From Marinoscillum furvescens DSM 4134 (GTDB lineage Bacteria > Bacteroidota > Bacteroidia > Cytophagales > Cyclobacteriaceae), in contig NZ_QREG01000001.1 in the NCBI RefSeq assembly GCF_003386095.1, positions 310,001 through 374,000 of the forward strand: a stretch of 64,000 bases of DNA, given 5' to 3'. Below the pieces are notes generated by a model. It saw only the letters and a list, made by a program, of their open reading frames with translations, ran no database searches and was not told the origin of the DNA. Below, one piece after another: positions 52,038 through 61,317 of the stretch (position 1 is the first letter of the stretch; every line of letters begins with the position of its first letter). A program made the position numbers and the translations under genes.

Positions 52038-53141
52038 TTATCCCACCTCCACTTTCACCTTTTCAGACTTAGGCTTGCCTACGCACAGCAGCACATAGCC
52101 ATCGTCATATTCTTCCTGAGAAAGTCCTTCAGCTCCCTCCTGATCTACCTCACCCTCCAGGCACTTGGCCCTACAGGCTGTGCACAGTCCGCTCTGGCAG
52201 GAGTACGGCATATCGATCTCTTTATCAAGCCCAGCATCCAGAATTGGAGTATTGCGATCTACCTGCACCACGTACTCCTCGCCATCCATGAGGATAGTTA
52301 CCTCACTGGCACCGGAAGCCGAAGCACCCTCGCCACCATCCACGATGACAGACGGTGAGGTCTTACCCGCTTCGAAGCTCTCCTTGCGCACCTTTTCATC
52401 TTTGATGCCTATCGCACTCAGCCCCTCACTGGTGATGTTCATCATTGGCTCTGGTCCGCAGATGTAAAATTCCGTTTCAGGAGTGACCTTTAGTTTGTCA
52501 GCGATCTGGCCAATCATCTCCACGGTAGGTCTTCCGGTAAATGCCGCCAGGCCGCTGGCATCCTCCTCCAGGACATGCACCAACTCAAATCGGCCACCAT
52601 ATTCAGCCACCAGCTGATTGAGCTGATCTTTGAAAATGATGTACTCCTCGCTGCGGTTGCCATACACCAGAGATACTCGGCTGTTGGGCTCTTTGAGCAG
52701 TACTGAGCGAAGGATAGAATAGAGAGGAGTGACACCACTACCTCCACCAAAGAACACGGCATGGCGACTGGCTCCTGCCTGGTATTCGGTGGTAAACATC
52801 CCCATAGGCTCCATGATCTCTATCTGATCTCCTGCTTTGAAAGTGTCTGCCACATGATTGGACATGATACCTCCCGGCACACGCTTTACGGTGACTGCCG
52901 GGTATTCGTCTGCAAATGGGGTGGTACAAAGTGAGTATGCTCTACGCACCTTTTTGCCCTGGATCTCTCGTATGATGGTAATAAACTGACCCGGCTTGTA
53001 AGAAAAATCACCCGTGGGTTTTTCAAAGACCAGATTTACTGCATCGGTGGCCACGTGCACCACCTCACGAATGGTAAGCGTCTGGTAGCGCTCATCGGTC
53101 TTTTTTTCTTTCTTTTTCTTTTTGAACAATCCAAAAGCCAT
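52038..53141 (-). CDS. PaaE-like flavin and 2Fe-2S oxidoreductase
   Basis: A 367-residue electron-transfer protein. The N-terminal ferredoxin reductase half has the FAD-binding RAYSLCTTPF motif and VFFGGGSGVTPLYSILR for NAD(P)H; the C terminus is a plant-type 2Fe-2S domain with C-x4-C-x2-C (PYSCQSGLCTACRAKC) and a distant Cys in VLLCVG. Such reductases support oxygenases (phenylacetyl-CoA, steroid) or act alone. No oxygenase is nearby. ATG 53141 begins the MAFGLFKKKKKEKK leader; the frame is open to 53168. Confidence 0.88.
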   Translation of the reverse strand: MAFGLFKKKKKEKKTDERYQTLTIREVVHVATDAVNLVFEKPTGDFSYKPGQFITIIREIQGKKVRRAYSLCTTPFADEYPAVTVKRVPGGIMSNHVADTFKAGDQIEIMEPMGMFTTEYQAGASRHAVFFGGGSGVTPLYSILRSVLLKEPNSRVSLVYGNRSEEYIIFKDQLNQLVAEYGGRFELVHVLEEDASGLAAFTGRPTVEMIGQIADKLKVTPETEFYICGPEPMMNITSEGLSAIGIKDEKVRKESFEAGKTSPSVIVDGGEGASASGASEVTILMDGEEYVVQVDRNTPILDAGLDKEIDMPYSCQSGLCTACRAKCLEGEVDQEGAEGLSQEEYDDGYVLLCVGKPKSEKVKVEVG

Positions 53142-53184
53142 GTCTATGTAGTTTTTTAAAGTGCGCAAAGGTAAATCTCCCCTG

Positions 53185-53220
53185 TTTGTCCGGCAAGTTT
53201 AGTGAATCCACCTATTTTTG
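53185..53220 (+). promoter_or_regulatory. Predicted promoter for purB
   Basis: TTTG at 53185-53188 and TATTTTTG at 53213-53220 with a 24-bp gap agree with the -33/-7 pattern. The purB ATG lies 26 bases after the -7 box. Confidence 0.45.
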
Positions 53221-53246
53221 CAGCTTCAAAAAACCAGACAAATCAC

Positions 53247-54590
53247 ATGGAGTTAAATCACCTGACAGCAATTTCACCCATCGATGGAAGATACCGATCA
53301 AAAGTAGACACTCTGGCACCCTATTTTTCAGAGTATGCCCTGATCCACTACCGTGTAAAAGTGGAGGTCCTCTACTTCATCGCATTGTGTGAACTGCCAC
53401 TGCCTCAGCTAACAGGTGTTGATAGCGGAAAGTTTGCCGATCTTCATGCGATTTATGAAAACTTCTCTGAAGCAGACGCACTCAAGATCAAAGACATAGA
53501 AAAAGTCACAAACCACGATGTAAAAGCCGTGGAGTACTTCATCAAAGAAAAATTTGATGCGATGGGATTGAGTGACTATAAAGAGTTTATCCACTTTGGG
53601 CTTACCTCTCAGGACATCAACAACACCTCCGTGCCTTTGTCTACCAAAGACGCCATGGAGCAGGAGTTTTTGCCCTATCTGGAAGCAATCATTGAGCAGA
53701 TCTCGGAGTTGGGCAAACAGTGGGCTGACATCCCGATGCTGGCACGCACGCACGGACAGCCGGCATCTCCTACGCGTCTGGGCAAGGAAGTGGAGGTATT
53801 TGTAGTGCGCTTGCGTGAGCAACTAGACCTCCTCCAGCAGGTGCCTTATGCTGCGAAATTTGGTGGTGCCACGGGCAACTTCAATGCACATAATGTGGCC
53901 TATCCAAATCAGGACTGGCACCAGTTTGGCGACAGCTTTGTAGCCAACAAGCTGGGACTAAAACGCTCCCATCCTACTACACAAATCGAGCACTACGATC
54001 ACTTTGCGGCACTGTTTGATGCCGTAAAGCGAATCAATACCATCCTGCTCGATTTTAGCAAAGACGTATGGCAGTATGTAGCTATGAACTACTTCAAACA
54101 AAAGATCAACCCGAATGAAGTAGGCTCCTCCGCCATGCCTCACAAGGTAAATCCGATTGACTTTGAGAATGCAGAAGGAAATCTGGGCATAGCCAATGCA
54201 CTACTGGAGCATCTTAGCGCCAAGTTGCCTGTTTCGCGCCTTCAGCGAGACCTTACCGACTCTACGGTTTTGAGAAATATCGGTGTACCAATCGCCCACT
54301 CTCTATTGGCACTTACTTCTCTGAAAAAAGGAATGGGTAAGCTAGAGGTGAATGAAGCCGCCATCCGAGCAGACCTGGAAAACAACTGGGCAGTAGCTGC
54401 TGAAGCCATCCAAACGATATTGAGAAGGGAAAGCTACCCCAATCCGTACGAGGCCCTCAAAGCACTGACTCGTACCGGAGACAAAATCACGCAAGACACG
54501 CTGCTTAGCTTTATAGATGGGCTGGAAGTATCGGATACTATAAAAGAAGAACTCAAAGCGATTACGCCTTTCAACTACATAGGCAAGTAG
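53247..54590 (+). CDS. purB: Adenylosuccinate lyase
   Basis: Cleaves SAICAR and adenylosuccinate in purine synthesis, cytoplasmic homotetramer. The 447-residue protein has AISPIDGRY at the start, TSQDINNTSV, TRTHGQPASPTRLGKE and the signature SSAMPHKVNPIDFENAEGN, with the catalytic Ser loop. ATG 53247 is the family start; a GTG at 53202 would add 15 unneeded residues. Stands alone with a promoter-like element in front and a strong inverted repeat behind. Confidence 0.97.
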   Translation: MELNHLTAISPIDGRYRSKVDTLAPYFSEYALIHYRVKVEVLYFIALCELPLPQLTGVDSGKFADLHAIYENFSEADALKIKDIEKVTNHDVKAVEYFIKEKFDAMGLSDYKEFIHFGLTSQDINNTSVPLSTKDAMEQEFLPYLEAIIEQISELGKQWADIPMLARTHGQPASPTRLGKEVEVFVVRLREQLDLLQQVPYAAKFGGATGNFNAHNVAYPNQDWHQFGDSFVANKLGLKRSHPTTQIEHYDHFAALFDAVKRINTILLDFSKDVWQYVAMNYFKQKINPNEVGSSAMPHKVNPIDFENAEGNLGIANALLEHLSAKLPVSRLQRDLTDSTVLRNIGVPIAHSLLALTSLKKGMGKLEVNEAAIRADLENNWAVAAEAIQTILRRESYPNPYEALKALTRTGDKITQDTLLSFIDGLEVSDTIKEELKAITPFNYIGK

Positions 54591-54617
54591 CATAAAATAT
54601 ATTACCGAACAGCTTGG

Positions 54618-54694
54618 AGGCTGTCTTGAAAAAAGTGCATTCTCGTGGGAGCATTAGTTGCCTATTGAGCATTTTTCAAGGCAGCCTTTTTTAT
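54618..54694 (+). terminator. Long inverted repeat, probable terminator after purB
   Basis: AGGCTGTCTTGAAAAA (from 54618) pairs with TTTTTCAAGGCAGCCT (to 54687), one G-U/mismatch, with a large loop and T-run to 54692. It may act in both directions. The rest of the 54591-54960 gap holds only the promoter below. Confidence 0.7.
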
Positions 54695-54877
54695 TCATTT
54701 AGTACCCGCAATGACCTTCCTATTTCCCCGGGTTTTCATTGCCTTCACTCCCATGATGCATTACTAAACAAATCTGAATAGAATTTGAAGTTCACCCCCT
54801 TTCCGGAAATTAAATTTTCGTTCTGTCCGGGCGGCTACATTTAAGGAAAACATAACAATTTCGGACTTATAAAATAA

Positions 54878-54908
54878 TTTGCAAAAGGTGAAATTATTCG
54901 TACTTTCG
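54878..54908 (+). promoter_or_regulatory. Predicted promoter for the redoxin-like gene
   Basis: TTTG (54878-54881) and TACTTTCG (54901-54908), separated by 19 bp; one base off the -7 consensus TAnnTTTG. Confidence 0.5.
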
Positions 54909-54960
54909 CACTACCAACTGATTCCAGCTATAAATTTCACAACTTTTAATCGCTTCCATT

Positions 54961-55554
54961 GTGATCCTTCGAAAGTTTATAGCATTCGCACTTCTACTAT
55001 GTATTCTAGGGACATTAGGCGCCATTTTCTGGTGGACAGAGGTACAATACCTCCTCCCTACCCCTATACCACAAGGATATCAGGAGGTACCTGTAGAGTC
55101 TGTCATCTGTGAAGAAACGGCACTCACTACTTCTAGCAAGCCCGCTTTTTATCACTTTTTTACGACAAACTGCCCGTGCTCTCGATTTAACCTGGATCAT
55201 TTCAATAGTCTGAAGCGCAACTACGGCGACTCCATTGATTTTTATGTGGTGGTCCCTCATGAAGATGACCTTAGCAAAGCGGAGGGGTACTTTGATGGAG
55301 ACACTCGCCTCATTCGTGATGTAAACCAGGAGCTGGCCATCCAAATGGGCGTATACAGTACACCTCAGGCAGTGATTCTCAAACCAGATTGCAGCCTGTA
55401 CTTTCGTGGCAACTACAACAAAGCACGCTATTGCACCGACCCGCTGAGCAATTTTGCTCAGATGGCGCTAGACTCGTTGCGCCATGGAGCTACTCCACCG
55501 CAGTTTGGACCCCTGGCCACCATTGCCTATGGTTGTGGTATCAGTTATTTCTAA
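54961..55554 (+). CDS. Membrane-anchored thioredoxin-fold protein with CPC motif
   Basis: A 197-residue protein with an N-terminal membrane anchor (residues 4-25) and an extracytoplasmic domain of thioredoxin fold. The redox-type motif is C71-P-C73 (TNCPCSRFN), a DUF6436-like pattern instead of CxxC. Later elements agree with the fold: DFYVVVPHEDD, AIQMGVYSTPQAVILKPD (cis-Pro) and RYCTDPLSNFAQMAL. Start is GTG 54961. It likely reduces or isomerises envelope proteins, but the partner is unknown. The next gene is 36 bp downstream. Confidence 0.75.
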   Translation: MILRKFIAFALLLCILGTLGAIFWWTEVQYLLPTPIPQGYQEVPVESVICEETALTTSSKPAFYHFFTTNCPCSRFNLDHFNSLKRNYGDSIDFYVVVPHEDDLSKAEGYFDGDTRLIRDVNQELAIQMGVYSTPQAVILKPDCSLYFRGNYNKARYCTDPLSNFAQMALDSLRHGATPPQFGPLATIAYGCGISYF

Positions 55555-55590
55555 TCAACAATTCTACTATTATACACCTTATTCATCGTT

Positions 55591-56331
55591 ATGAAATCCT
55601 TAACATTATCCAATTACCAGAAGAGCCAGGTCATGCAAAATTTGTATGAGCGCGCAGACGAATTTACCTTTCGTTTTTTGCTGGCTTATTCAGTTTTCGG
55701 CATTGCCATCTCTACTTACTACGACACATGGCTCATAGGATTGAGCACTGCAGCCTTAGCCATAGGCAGCTGGTTTGCCTTCAAGCTACTGCTTCCCACC
55801 CACAGCTTGCACCGCTATGTAGCCAGTGGCTTTTTTGGAGTATTTGTAGGCACATTCATCTATCAGATGCACGGGCTATTTGAAATGCACTTTTTTGCCT
55901 TTATTGGTAGTGCAATCCTCATCGTATATCAAAACTGGCGCTATCAGATTCCCTTGATCACCTTTATAGTCATACATCATGCGGTGTTTGCCTACTTGCA
56001 GTACAGCGGAATGTCGGGAGTGTATTTCACACAGTTAGAGTACATGAGCCTGCACACATTTATATATCACGCATGTTTGGCAATCACCGTGGTGATGGTT
56101 TGTGGATACTGGGCGCACCACTTCAAAAAACTTACACTGGCAGATGCAGCCAAGTCGCTAGAGCTAAGCAACCGCATGGACCTGGTAAATAAAATGAACA
56201 AAAAACTTACGAAATCTCAGCAAGAGCTCAGTGTAAAGAATGACGAACTTGAAAACACTAAAAGCAAACTATTGAGCCTGACTGAAAAGCAAGCCAATAT
56301 GTATGAGCGATTGCGCAAAGGCGTAAACTAA
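55591..56331 (+). CDS. Multi-pass membrane protein with C-terminal coiled coil
   Basis: A 246-residue protein. Six or so hydrophobic segments occupy residues 28-185 (FLLAYSVFGIAIS, WLIGLSTAALAIGSWFAF, GFFGVFVGTFIYQ, FFAFIGSAILIVY, PLITFIVIHHAVF, FIYHACLAITVVMVC), with His-rich loops (MHGLFEMHFF, IHHAVFAY). Residues 190-240 form a coiled coil. This architecture resembles sensor N termini of kinases or chemoreceptors, yet no output domain follows the coil. Function unknown; a signalling adaptor is a guess. A palindrome and a terminator follow. Confidence 0.6.
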   Translation: MKSLTLSNYQKSQVMQNLYERADEFTFRFLLAYSVFGIAISTYYDTWLIGLSTAALAIGSWFAFKLLLPTHSLHRYVASGFFGVFVGTFIYQMHGLFEMHFFAFIGSAILIVYQNWRYQIPLITFIVIHHAVFAYLQYSGMSGVYFTQLEYMSLHTFIYHACLAITVVMVCGYWAHHFKKLTLADAAKSLELSNRMDLVNKMNKKLTKSQQELSVKNDELENTKSKLLSLTEKQANMYERLRKGVN

Positions 56332-56344
56332 CTCCAAGGATATT

Positions 56345-56360
56345 CCCTGAAGCTTCAGGG
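56345..56360. repeat. Perfect 16-bp palindrome CCCTGAAGCTTCAGGG
   Basis: Perfect dyad just behind the coiled-coil membrane protein gene. With no T-run it is not a terminator; it could be a binding site or RNA-protecting hairpin. Confidence 0.5.
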
Positions 56361-56369
56361 CATTACCCC

Positions 56370-56405
56370 AAAATCCGCAGGTGGCGACACTTGCGGATTT
56401 TTTTA
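56370..56405 (+). terminator. Rho-independent terminator
   Basis: AAAATCCGCAGGTG (56370-56383) pairs with CACTTGCGGATTTT (56388-56401), including one G-U pair, followed by T residues to 56404. Confidence 0.92.
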
Positions 56406-56439
56406 TGTAAAGAACTACACCTTTCAACAGGTCACTCTC

Positions 56440-56476
56440 TTTGGCACCTATACAGCGACTGAATCATGTACATTTG
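56440..56476 (+). promoter_or_regulatory. Predicted promoter for the small lipoprotein
   Basis: TTTG (56440-56443) and TACATTTG (56469-56476), a 25-bp gap. The -7 box matches TAnnTTTG exactly. Confidence 0.45.
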
Positions 56477-56497
56477 AGGGAAAAACATGATTACATC

Positions 56498-56959
56498 ATG
56501 ACTCGATCTAAACTACTAATACTTACCCTCATCGCACTACTGATAAGCTGCAACCTCAAAACAAACAACCAATCCACCCTTCAGCAGTTTGCTCCAGGCA
56601 CCTATCACCGTGTAAATGAAAATGGAGAAAAATCTGGAACGCTTCTCGTTTACCCAGTCGCTGACTCTACCTTTTATATTCACCTGTTTGTAACGCGCGG
56701 TGCTCCCAGCTACAACTCCGGCAGCCTTTACCGGGAGGTAAACACCAGCACAGACAAGGCTGAAATTAGGTTTCAGGATGAATCTTCTGATTGTCATTTA
56801 GCTCTGAAGGTTCAAGACAAGAGCATCACCATTACCACTTTAAAAAAGGACTGTGGGTTTGGCTACGGTGTGCGAGCGGATGGAACCTTTGTACAGGTAA
56901 GTGCCGATATTCCTGAATATTTTGAAAACATGGATGGCTCCAAAACCTACTTTGAATAA
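56498..56959 (+). CDS. Small lipoprotein, unknown
   Basis: A 153-residue lipoprotein: MTRSKLLILTLIALLISC gives a lipobox (C18). The mature part is small, beta-rich and unassigned, with FAPGTYHRVNENGEKSGTL and a repeated strand rhythm, and pairs of Cys (SSDCHLALK, KKDCGFGYG) that could form a disulfide. ATG 56498 is chosen over an in-frame ATG at 56441, which lies before the predicted -7 box. Role unknown. Confidence 0.65.
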   Translation: MTRSKLLILTLIALLISCNLKTNNQSTLQQFAPGTYHRVNENGEKSGTLLVYPVADSTFYIHLFVTRGAPSYNSGSLYREVNTSTDKAEIRFQDESSDCHLALKVQDKSITITTLKKDCGFGYGVRADGTFVQVSADIPEYFENMDGSKTYFE

Positions 56960-57068
56960 ACAAAGCCTTAAACCCACTACATGTAATAGCTCATCAGCTA
57001 ACTAGAACCCGACAATCTAAAGAAGGAAAAGAGGTATAAGCCAGGCACCCTGACTTCACTTTTTTGAG

Positions 57069-57995
57069 CTACTCCACATTCCCCGCCAGCAGATAGAGCA
57101 CAGCCATGCGGATAGCTACGCCATTTTCTACCTGATCCAGAATAATGGAATGTTCAGAATCTGCTACATCGCTCGTGATTTCTACTCCGCGATTGATAGG
57201 ACCAGGATGCATAATCACGATCTCCTTATCCAGCGAATCGAGCAACTGCTTATTGATACCGTAATAGAGTGAATACTCTCTTAATGAAGGGAAGTAACGC
57301 ATCTTTTGACGCTCCAGCTGGATGCGCAGCACGTTGGCCACATCACACCATTCCAGTGCTTTGCGAATATCTAGCTCTACTTTCACCCCTAGTGAGCCTA
57401 TGTGCTTGGGCAGTAGTGTAGCCGGACCACACACCATCACCTCGGCACCTAGCTTTTGCAAGGCAAAAATATTGGACAAGGCCACGCGAGAGTGTAGGAT
57501 ATCTCCTACTATCACCACTTTTTTACCAGCCACATCGCCGGTGCGTTCGCGGATGGAAAAAGTATCTAACAACGCCTGAGTAGGATGCTCATGCGTACCA
57601 TCACCAGCGTTGATGATGTTGGCGTCTATGTGTTTGGACAGAAAATGTGGAGCTCCAGGGCTGCTATGACGCATCACCACCATATCCACTTTCATAGCCA
57701 ATATGTTGTTGACCGTATCAAGGAGCGTTTCTCCTTTTTTTACGGAGGATCCCGACGAACTAAAATTGATCACGTCAGCACTGAGGCGTTTTTCTGCCAG
57801 CTCAAAACTAAGCTTGGTTCGCGTGGAGTTTTCAAAAAAGACATTGGCCACAGTAACATCTCGCAGAGAGGGCACCTTTTTTATGGGCCGGTTCAAAACA
57901 TCTTTAAAATTATCAGCAGTTTCAAAAATAAGTTCGATCTCCTCTGGATCGAGGTTTTTGATTCCTAAGAGATGTTTTGTTTTCAGCTGGCTCAT
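57069..57995 (-). CDS. pyrB: Aspartate carbamoyltransferase, catalytic chain
   Basis: Committed step of pyrimidine synthesis: carbamoyl phosphate plus aspartate to carbamoyl aspartate. The 308-residue protein has the carbamoyl phosphate site [22 protein letters not shown] with the substrate loop, and the C-terminal [11 protein letters not shown] region. No PyrI regulatory chain is encoded nearby, so it is probably an unregulated trimer. It overlaps pyrR by 4 bases (ATGA), pyrR first. Confidence 0.96.
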   Translation of the reverse strand: MSQLKTKHLLGIKNLDPEEIELIFETADNFKDVLNRPIKKVPSLRDVTVANVFFENSTRTKLSFELAEKRLSADVINFSSSGSSVKKGETLLDTVNNILAMKVDMVVMRHSSPGAPHFLSKHIDANIINAGDGTHEHPTQALLDTFSIRERTGDVAGKKVVIVGDILHSRVALSNIFALQKLGAEVMVCGPATLLPKHIGSLGVKVELDIRKALEWCDVANVLRIQLERQKMRYFPSLREYSLYYGINKQLLDSLDKEIVIMHPGPINRGVEITSDVADSEHSIILDQVENGVAIRMAVLYLLAGNVE

Positions 57996-58537
57996 TCAGG
58001 TTCGTTGATTAACCAAATATTGTCTTCTTCTGTGCCTTGCTCCTGCAGCTCTACCAGCACCCGCTGTGACTTCATGGTGTTGACGCGGCGGCCCACGTAG
58101 TTTGCTTCTACGGGGATATCACGGCTATACATTCTGTCGATAAGCACGAGCAGCTCTACTTTCGTAGGGCGCCCAAAGGTGGTCATGGCATCTAGTGCTG
58201 CCCTCACGGACCTACCGGTAAAAAGCACATCATCGATGAGCACCACACGCTTGTTTTCGATAAGAAAGGGCACTTTGGTCTCATATGGAGTCAGTGGATG
58301 ATCTCTCCGACGAAAGTCATCCCGGTGAAAAGTAGTATCCAGATAACCTACCTGTATAGGCTTACCCAGAATGCTTTCCAGCTCTTTGCGTACACGCTCA
58401 GCCAGGTAAATACCTCTTGGCTGCAATCCCAAAATAACGGAATCCGAAAAATCACCATGATTTTCTATCAGGTGTTGACACAACCGGCTGATTGTGATCT
58501 GGAGAAGCTTGCTGTTAAACAGGAGTCGTTTTTGCAT
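57992..58537 (-). CDS. pyrR: Pyrimidine operon regulator / uracil phosphoribosyltransferase
   Basis: A 181-residue PyrR-type protein: PRPP-binding loop [18 protein letters not shown], and N-terminal [15 protein letters not shown]. In Gram-positive bacteria PyrR binds an RNA hairpin and also makes UMP from uracil; in Bacteroidota the attenuation role is less clear. No PyrR-binding loop was found in the 80 bp before the start, only a -7-like box, so the phosphoribosyltransferase activity may dominate. Coupled to pyrB. Confidence 0.93.
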   Translation of the reverse strand: MQKRLLFNSKLLQITISRLCQHLIENHGDFSDSVILGLQPRGIYLAERVRKELESILGKPIQVGYLDTTFHRDDFRRRDHPLTPYETKVPFLIENKRVVLIDDVLFTGRSVRAALDAMTTFGRPTKVELLVLIDRMYSRDIPVEANYVGRRVNTMKSQRVLVELQEQGTEEDNIWLINEPE

Positions 58538-58550
58538 GATCTAGGCGGTG

Positions 58551-58558
58551 CAAATATA
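58551..58558 (-). promoter_or_regulatory. -7 promoter element for pyrR-pyrB
   Basis: On the minus strand TATATTTG matches TAnnTTTG, 13 bases before the pyrR start codon. No TTG at the usual spacing was found. Confidence 0.4.
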
Positions 58559-58616
58559 AAAGCATCTGTGGTAACCCATATAGGGCTGCTCAATATTTTG
58601 ATCGTGGAATTCGCCG

Positions 58617-60173
58617 CTAGTTCACTTCCCCTACCTGATACTTGATTTTATTGATGTAAAAGACTTTTCGGCTATAGTCACCTCCCACTGCATTGTCGTT
58701 GTGAATGCGCTGCTCACCGTAGGCATACATGGTCTGATCATACCACACTTTCAGCCCTTCCACTTCTGGGTCGCGGGTTTTCACCTCATCTTCAGCATAG
58801 GACAATCGCACCGGATTAAAGGTTTTGCCTTCCACTATTTCATTTCCTCTCACCACTTTCGAGCGAATGGTGTTTTCTTCCAGGTACATCAGCACCACCT
58901 GATCTTCGTAAGTGTTTACCGCTACAAACTCTTCCAGACCAAAAGTCTCAATATCATTGATTTCGAAACTGTTGTCCCAGATGATGTTGCCATTGCGATC
59001 AAAAGACACCACTACAGCATGCGTATATTTATACCCCATGAAGCTCGGATTGTACCTCCCGGAGTTGTTCCAGTAGTACGGGTTAGAATTGGAATAACTG
59101 CTATAGCGTGGATAATACGCTTCCGCAATCATAAGGTACTCATCTCCTCTCTCTATGATGTCATGCACCAGTAGCCGGTAGCTAAACCTGGCTTTTTTAC
59201 CTTTTGCTCTTTTTCGCTCAATGCGGTCTTTGATGCGCTGCTCCCTACGCTCATTCATATATCCGAAAAAGTTGGTAAGGTCCGCGTACTCATGATAACG
59301 AATAAACTGCTGCCGGCCATTTACGAATTTGGCCAGGTATAGCCCTCGACTATATTGTGAAGATTTTTTGGAATATGTACCCGCTATGTATTGAAAGCCT
59401 CCAAAAAAGATGGTACTAGCTCCATCTACCAGGTTCTTCTTATCACCGGGGAGCACCGTATTGTTTTGAACCAGATCTCCGGATGGAGTAAAGGTTTTAG
59501 CCCTTACGGTATACTTACGATTCTGCATCCGCTCTGATTGAATAACGGTAAACATCCCGGCATCATCATCGATAATGAGGTCCAGGATATCGCTGTTGTT
59601 ATTATAAAACCCAGGAACCACCCGAGGCTTCTGCTCATCCAAATCAAATGTGAGAAGCACCGGCCTAAAGTTGGTATAGCCAGCAAAAATGATGTTGTTG
59701 GCTAGTACTTCAAAATAGGTGAGCTGCACCGGAAACACTGTATTGATTTCTACCTCCGTAATTTCCACTTTGTCTATATCAATGATCAGCAGGAGCATGT
59801 CCTCATTGCGATAGCGTGATACATTGTACAGCAGGAAAAACTGACCATCATGGTATTCATAGCCTGTGAGGTAACTTTCGTAGGGCACCGGGTAGATTCG
59901 AGTCCACACTTTGTTGAGCGCAGTATCCACATAGTGAAAGGTCCAGTTGAAGCCCCCTTCTCCGCGATCTTCTGTTTCTATAGTCACCAGTAGCCCATCC
60001 TCTTCGCCATTGATCACTCTATATTCCTCGCCATAATCAGACACATCAAACTCTATGCGGCCAGGCTGATAAATATGAGCGCTGGTATCCTGATCCTTTT
60101 TGCGCTGAGCATGAGAGGCCTCACTCAAAAACATCACACCAATCCCCAAAAATATCCAGAAGCGTATCATCAT
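58617..60173 (-). CDS. Secreted protein of unknown function, predicted beta-propeller-like
   Basis: A 518-residue exported protein: the signal peptide begins MMIRFWIFLGIGVMFLSEASHA with cleavage near residue 22. Mature residues show regularly spaced strands and acidic loops (VEGLKVWYDQTMYAYGE, YEDQVVLMYLEENTIRSKV, FDRNGNIIWDNSFEI), recalling repeated-blade proteins, but no family is certain. A basic segment (RIERKRAKGKKARFS) near residue 330 stands out. The in-frame ATG at 60257 would precede the signal by 28 residues; 60173 or 60170 is preferred. Confidence 0.65.
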   Translation of the reverse strand: MMIRFWIFLGIGVMFLSEASHAQRKKDQDTSAHIYQPGRIEFDVSDYGEEYRVINGEEDGLLVTIETEDRGEGGFNWTFHYVDTALNKVWTRIYPVPYESYLTGYEYHDGQFFLLYNVSRYRNEDMLLLIIDIDKVEITEVEINTVFPVQLTYFEVLANNIIFAGYTNFRPVLLTFDLDEQKPRVVPGFYNNNSDILDLIIDDDAGMFTVIQSERMQNRKYTVRAKTFTPSGDLVQNNTVLPGDKKNLVDGASTIFFGGFQYIAGTYSKKSSQYSRGLYLAKFVNGRQQFIRYHEYADLTNFFGYMNERREQRIKDRIERKRAKGKKARFSYRLLVHDIIERGDEYLMIAEAYYPRYSSYSNSNPYYWNNSGRYNPSFMGYKYTHAVVVSFDRNGNIIWDNSFEINDIETFGLEEFVAVNTYEDQVVLMYLEENTIRSKVVRGNEIVEGKTFNPVRLSYAEDEVKTRDPEVEGLKVWYDQTMYAYGEQRIHNDNAVGGDYSRKVFYINKIKYQVGEVN

Positions 60174-60309
60174 GCTTTGTGGTAAAAACGTATGGTTCAA
60201 AATCAATTTAGCCATTCTAACGAATTGTGAAAAACAGGTGGTTTGAAAAAATCGCAAAACACTATACTTATACCAACAGATAATCAGTGAGTCCAGTTAC
60301 ATTAGCTTC

Positions 60310-61317
60310 ATGAAAATTCTCATTATTCGATTTTCTTCTTTGGGTGATATAGTACTCACCACCCCCATAATCCGCGCGGTAAAAACTCACCTAAGTGAGG
60401 CTGAAGTTCATTTTGTCACCAAATCAGCATATAAAGACGTCTTGATCGAAAATCCATACCTGAGCAAGATTTACACTCTGGAGGCCAGCCTGTGGGAACT
60501 GGCTCAAACACTCCGCAGTGAAAACTACGACTATATCATAGACCTGCATCACAACCTGCGCACGTTCATCCTCAAACAACTCCTGAGAAAGAAATCCTAC
60601 AGTTACCCCAAAGAAAACATCAACAAATGGCTGCTCACCGCCCTTAAGGTCAACCGCATGCCCTCTGAGCATGTAGTAGACCGCTATTTCAGAGCTGTCG
60701 CTCCCCTGGGAGTAAAAAACGATAGCCTGGGGCTAGATCATTTCATCCCTGAGAAAGATGAAGTAGATCTGGACTGGCTGCCTGAGGGGTTTCAGCGGTA
60801 CGCTGCAGTGGTGATAGGAGGTAAAAAAGCGACCAAACGCCTGCCCACATCGCGCCTCATAGAACTGTGCGATCGCATCAACAAACCCGTAATCCTACTA
60901 GGAGGAAAAGAGGATGTAGAACGTGGACGAGAGATAGAGAAATTTTTCAGCCGAGAAGGCACCGATAGCAGTTTCGAAGAAGGCCTCCGTGCGCTAGGCA
61001 AAACCACCACGGTATTTAATGCCTGCGGCAAATTCAACATCCATCAAAGTGCCTCAGTATTAAAACAGGCGCAGTGGATTTTCACACACGACACAGGACT
61101 CATGCACATAGCGGCTGCCTTCAAAAAAGAACTTTTCACTATTTGGGGCAGTACGGTGCCCGAGTTTGGCATGTATCCCTACCGCACCAAATTCACCATT
61201 TTCGAAAAGAAAAACCTGTCTTGCAGGCCCTGTTCTAAGATAGGTTTTGACAAATGCCCAAAAGGGCACTTCAAGTGTATGAACGAGGTGACCTTTGATT
61301 TTTATTTACCGGATTAG
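60310..61317 (+). CDS. Glycosyltransferase family 9 (heptosyltransferase-like)
   Basis: A 335-residue GT-B enzyme, second of the type in this window. Marks: KILIIRFSSLGDIVLTTPII at the N terminus, YAAVVIGGKKATKRLP for the donor site, and FTHDTGLMHIAAAF. The C-terminal Cys cluster CRPCSKIGFDKCPKGHFKC parallels that of the GT9 at 35.6 kb. Likely adds a heptose-like sugar to LPS core. Divergent from the beta-propeller-like gene; about 136 bp separate the two start codons. Confidence 0.9.
   Translation: MKILIIRFSSLGDIVLTTPIIRAVKTHLSEAEVHFVTKSAYKDVLIENPYLSKIYTLEASLWELAQTLRSENYDYIIDLHHNLRTFILKQLLRKKSYSYPKENINKWLLTALKVNRMPSEHVVDRYFRAVAPLGVKNDSLGLDHFIPEKDEVDLDWLPEGFQRYAAVVIGGKKATKRLPTSRLIELCDRINKPVILLGGKEDVERGREIEKFFSREGTDSSFEEGLRALGKTTTVFNACGKFNIHQSASVLKQAQWIFTHDTGLMHIAAAFKKELFTIWGSTVPEFGMYPYRTKFTIFEKKNLSCRPCSKIGFDKCPKGHFKCMNEVTFDFYLPD

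Noticed and set aside
58538-58616. PyrR-binding attenuator before pyrR
   Set aside because: No binding-loop consensus and no terminator/antiterminator pair could be drawn in the 80 bp available.
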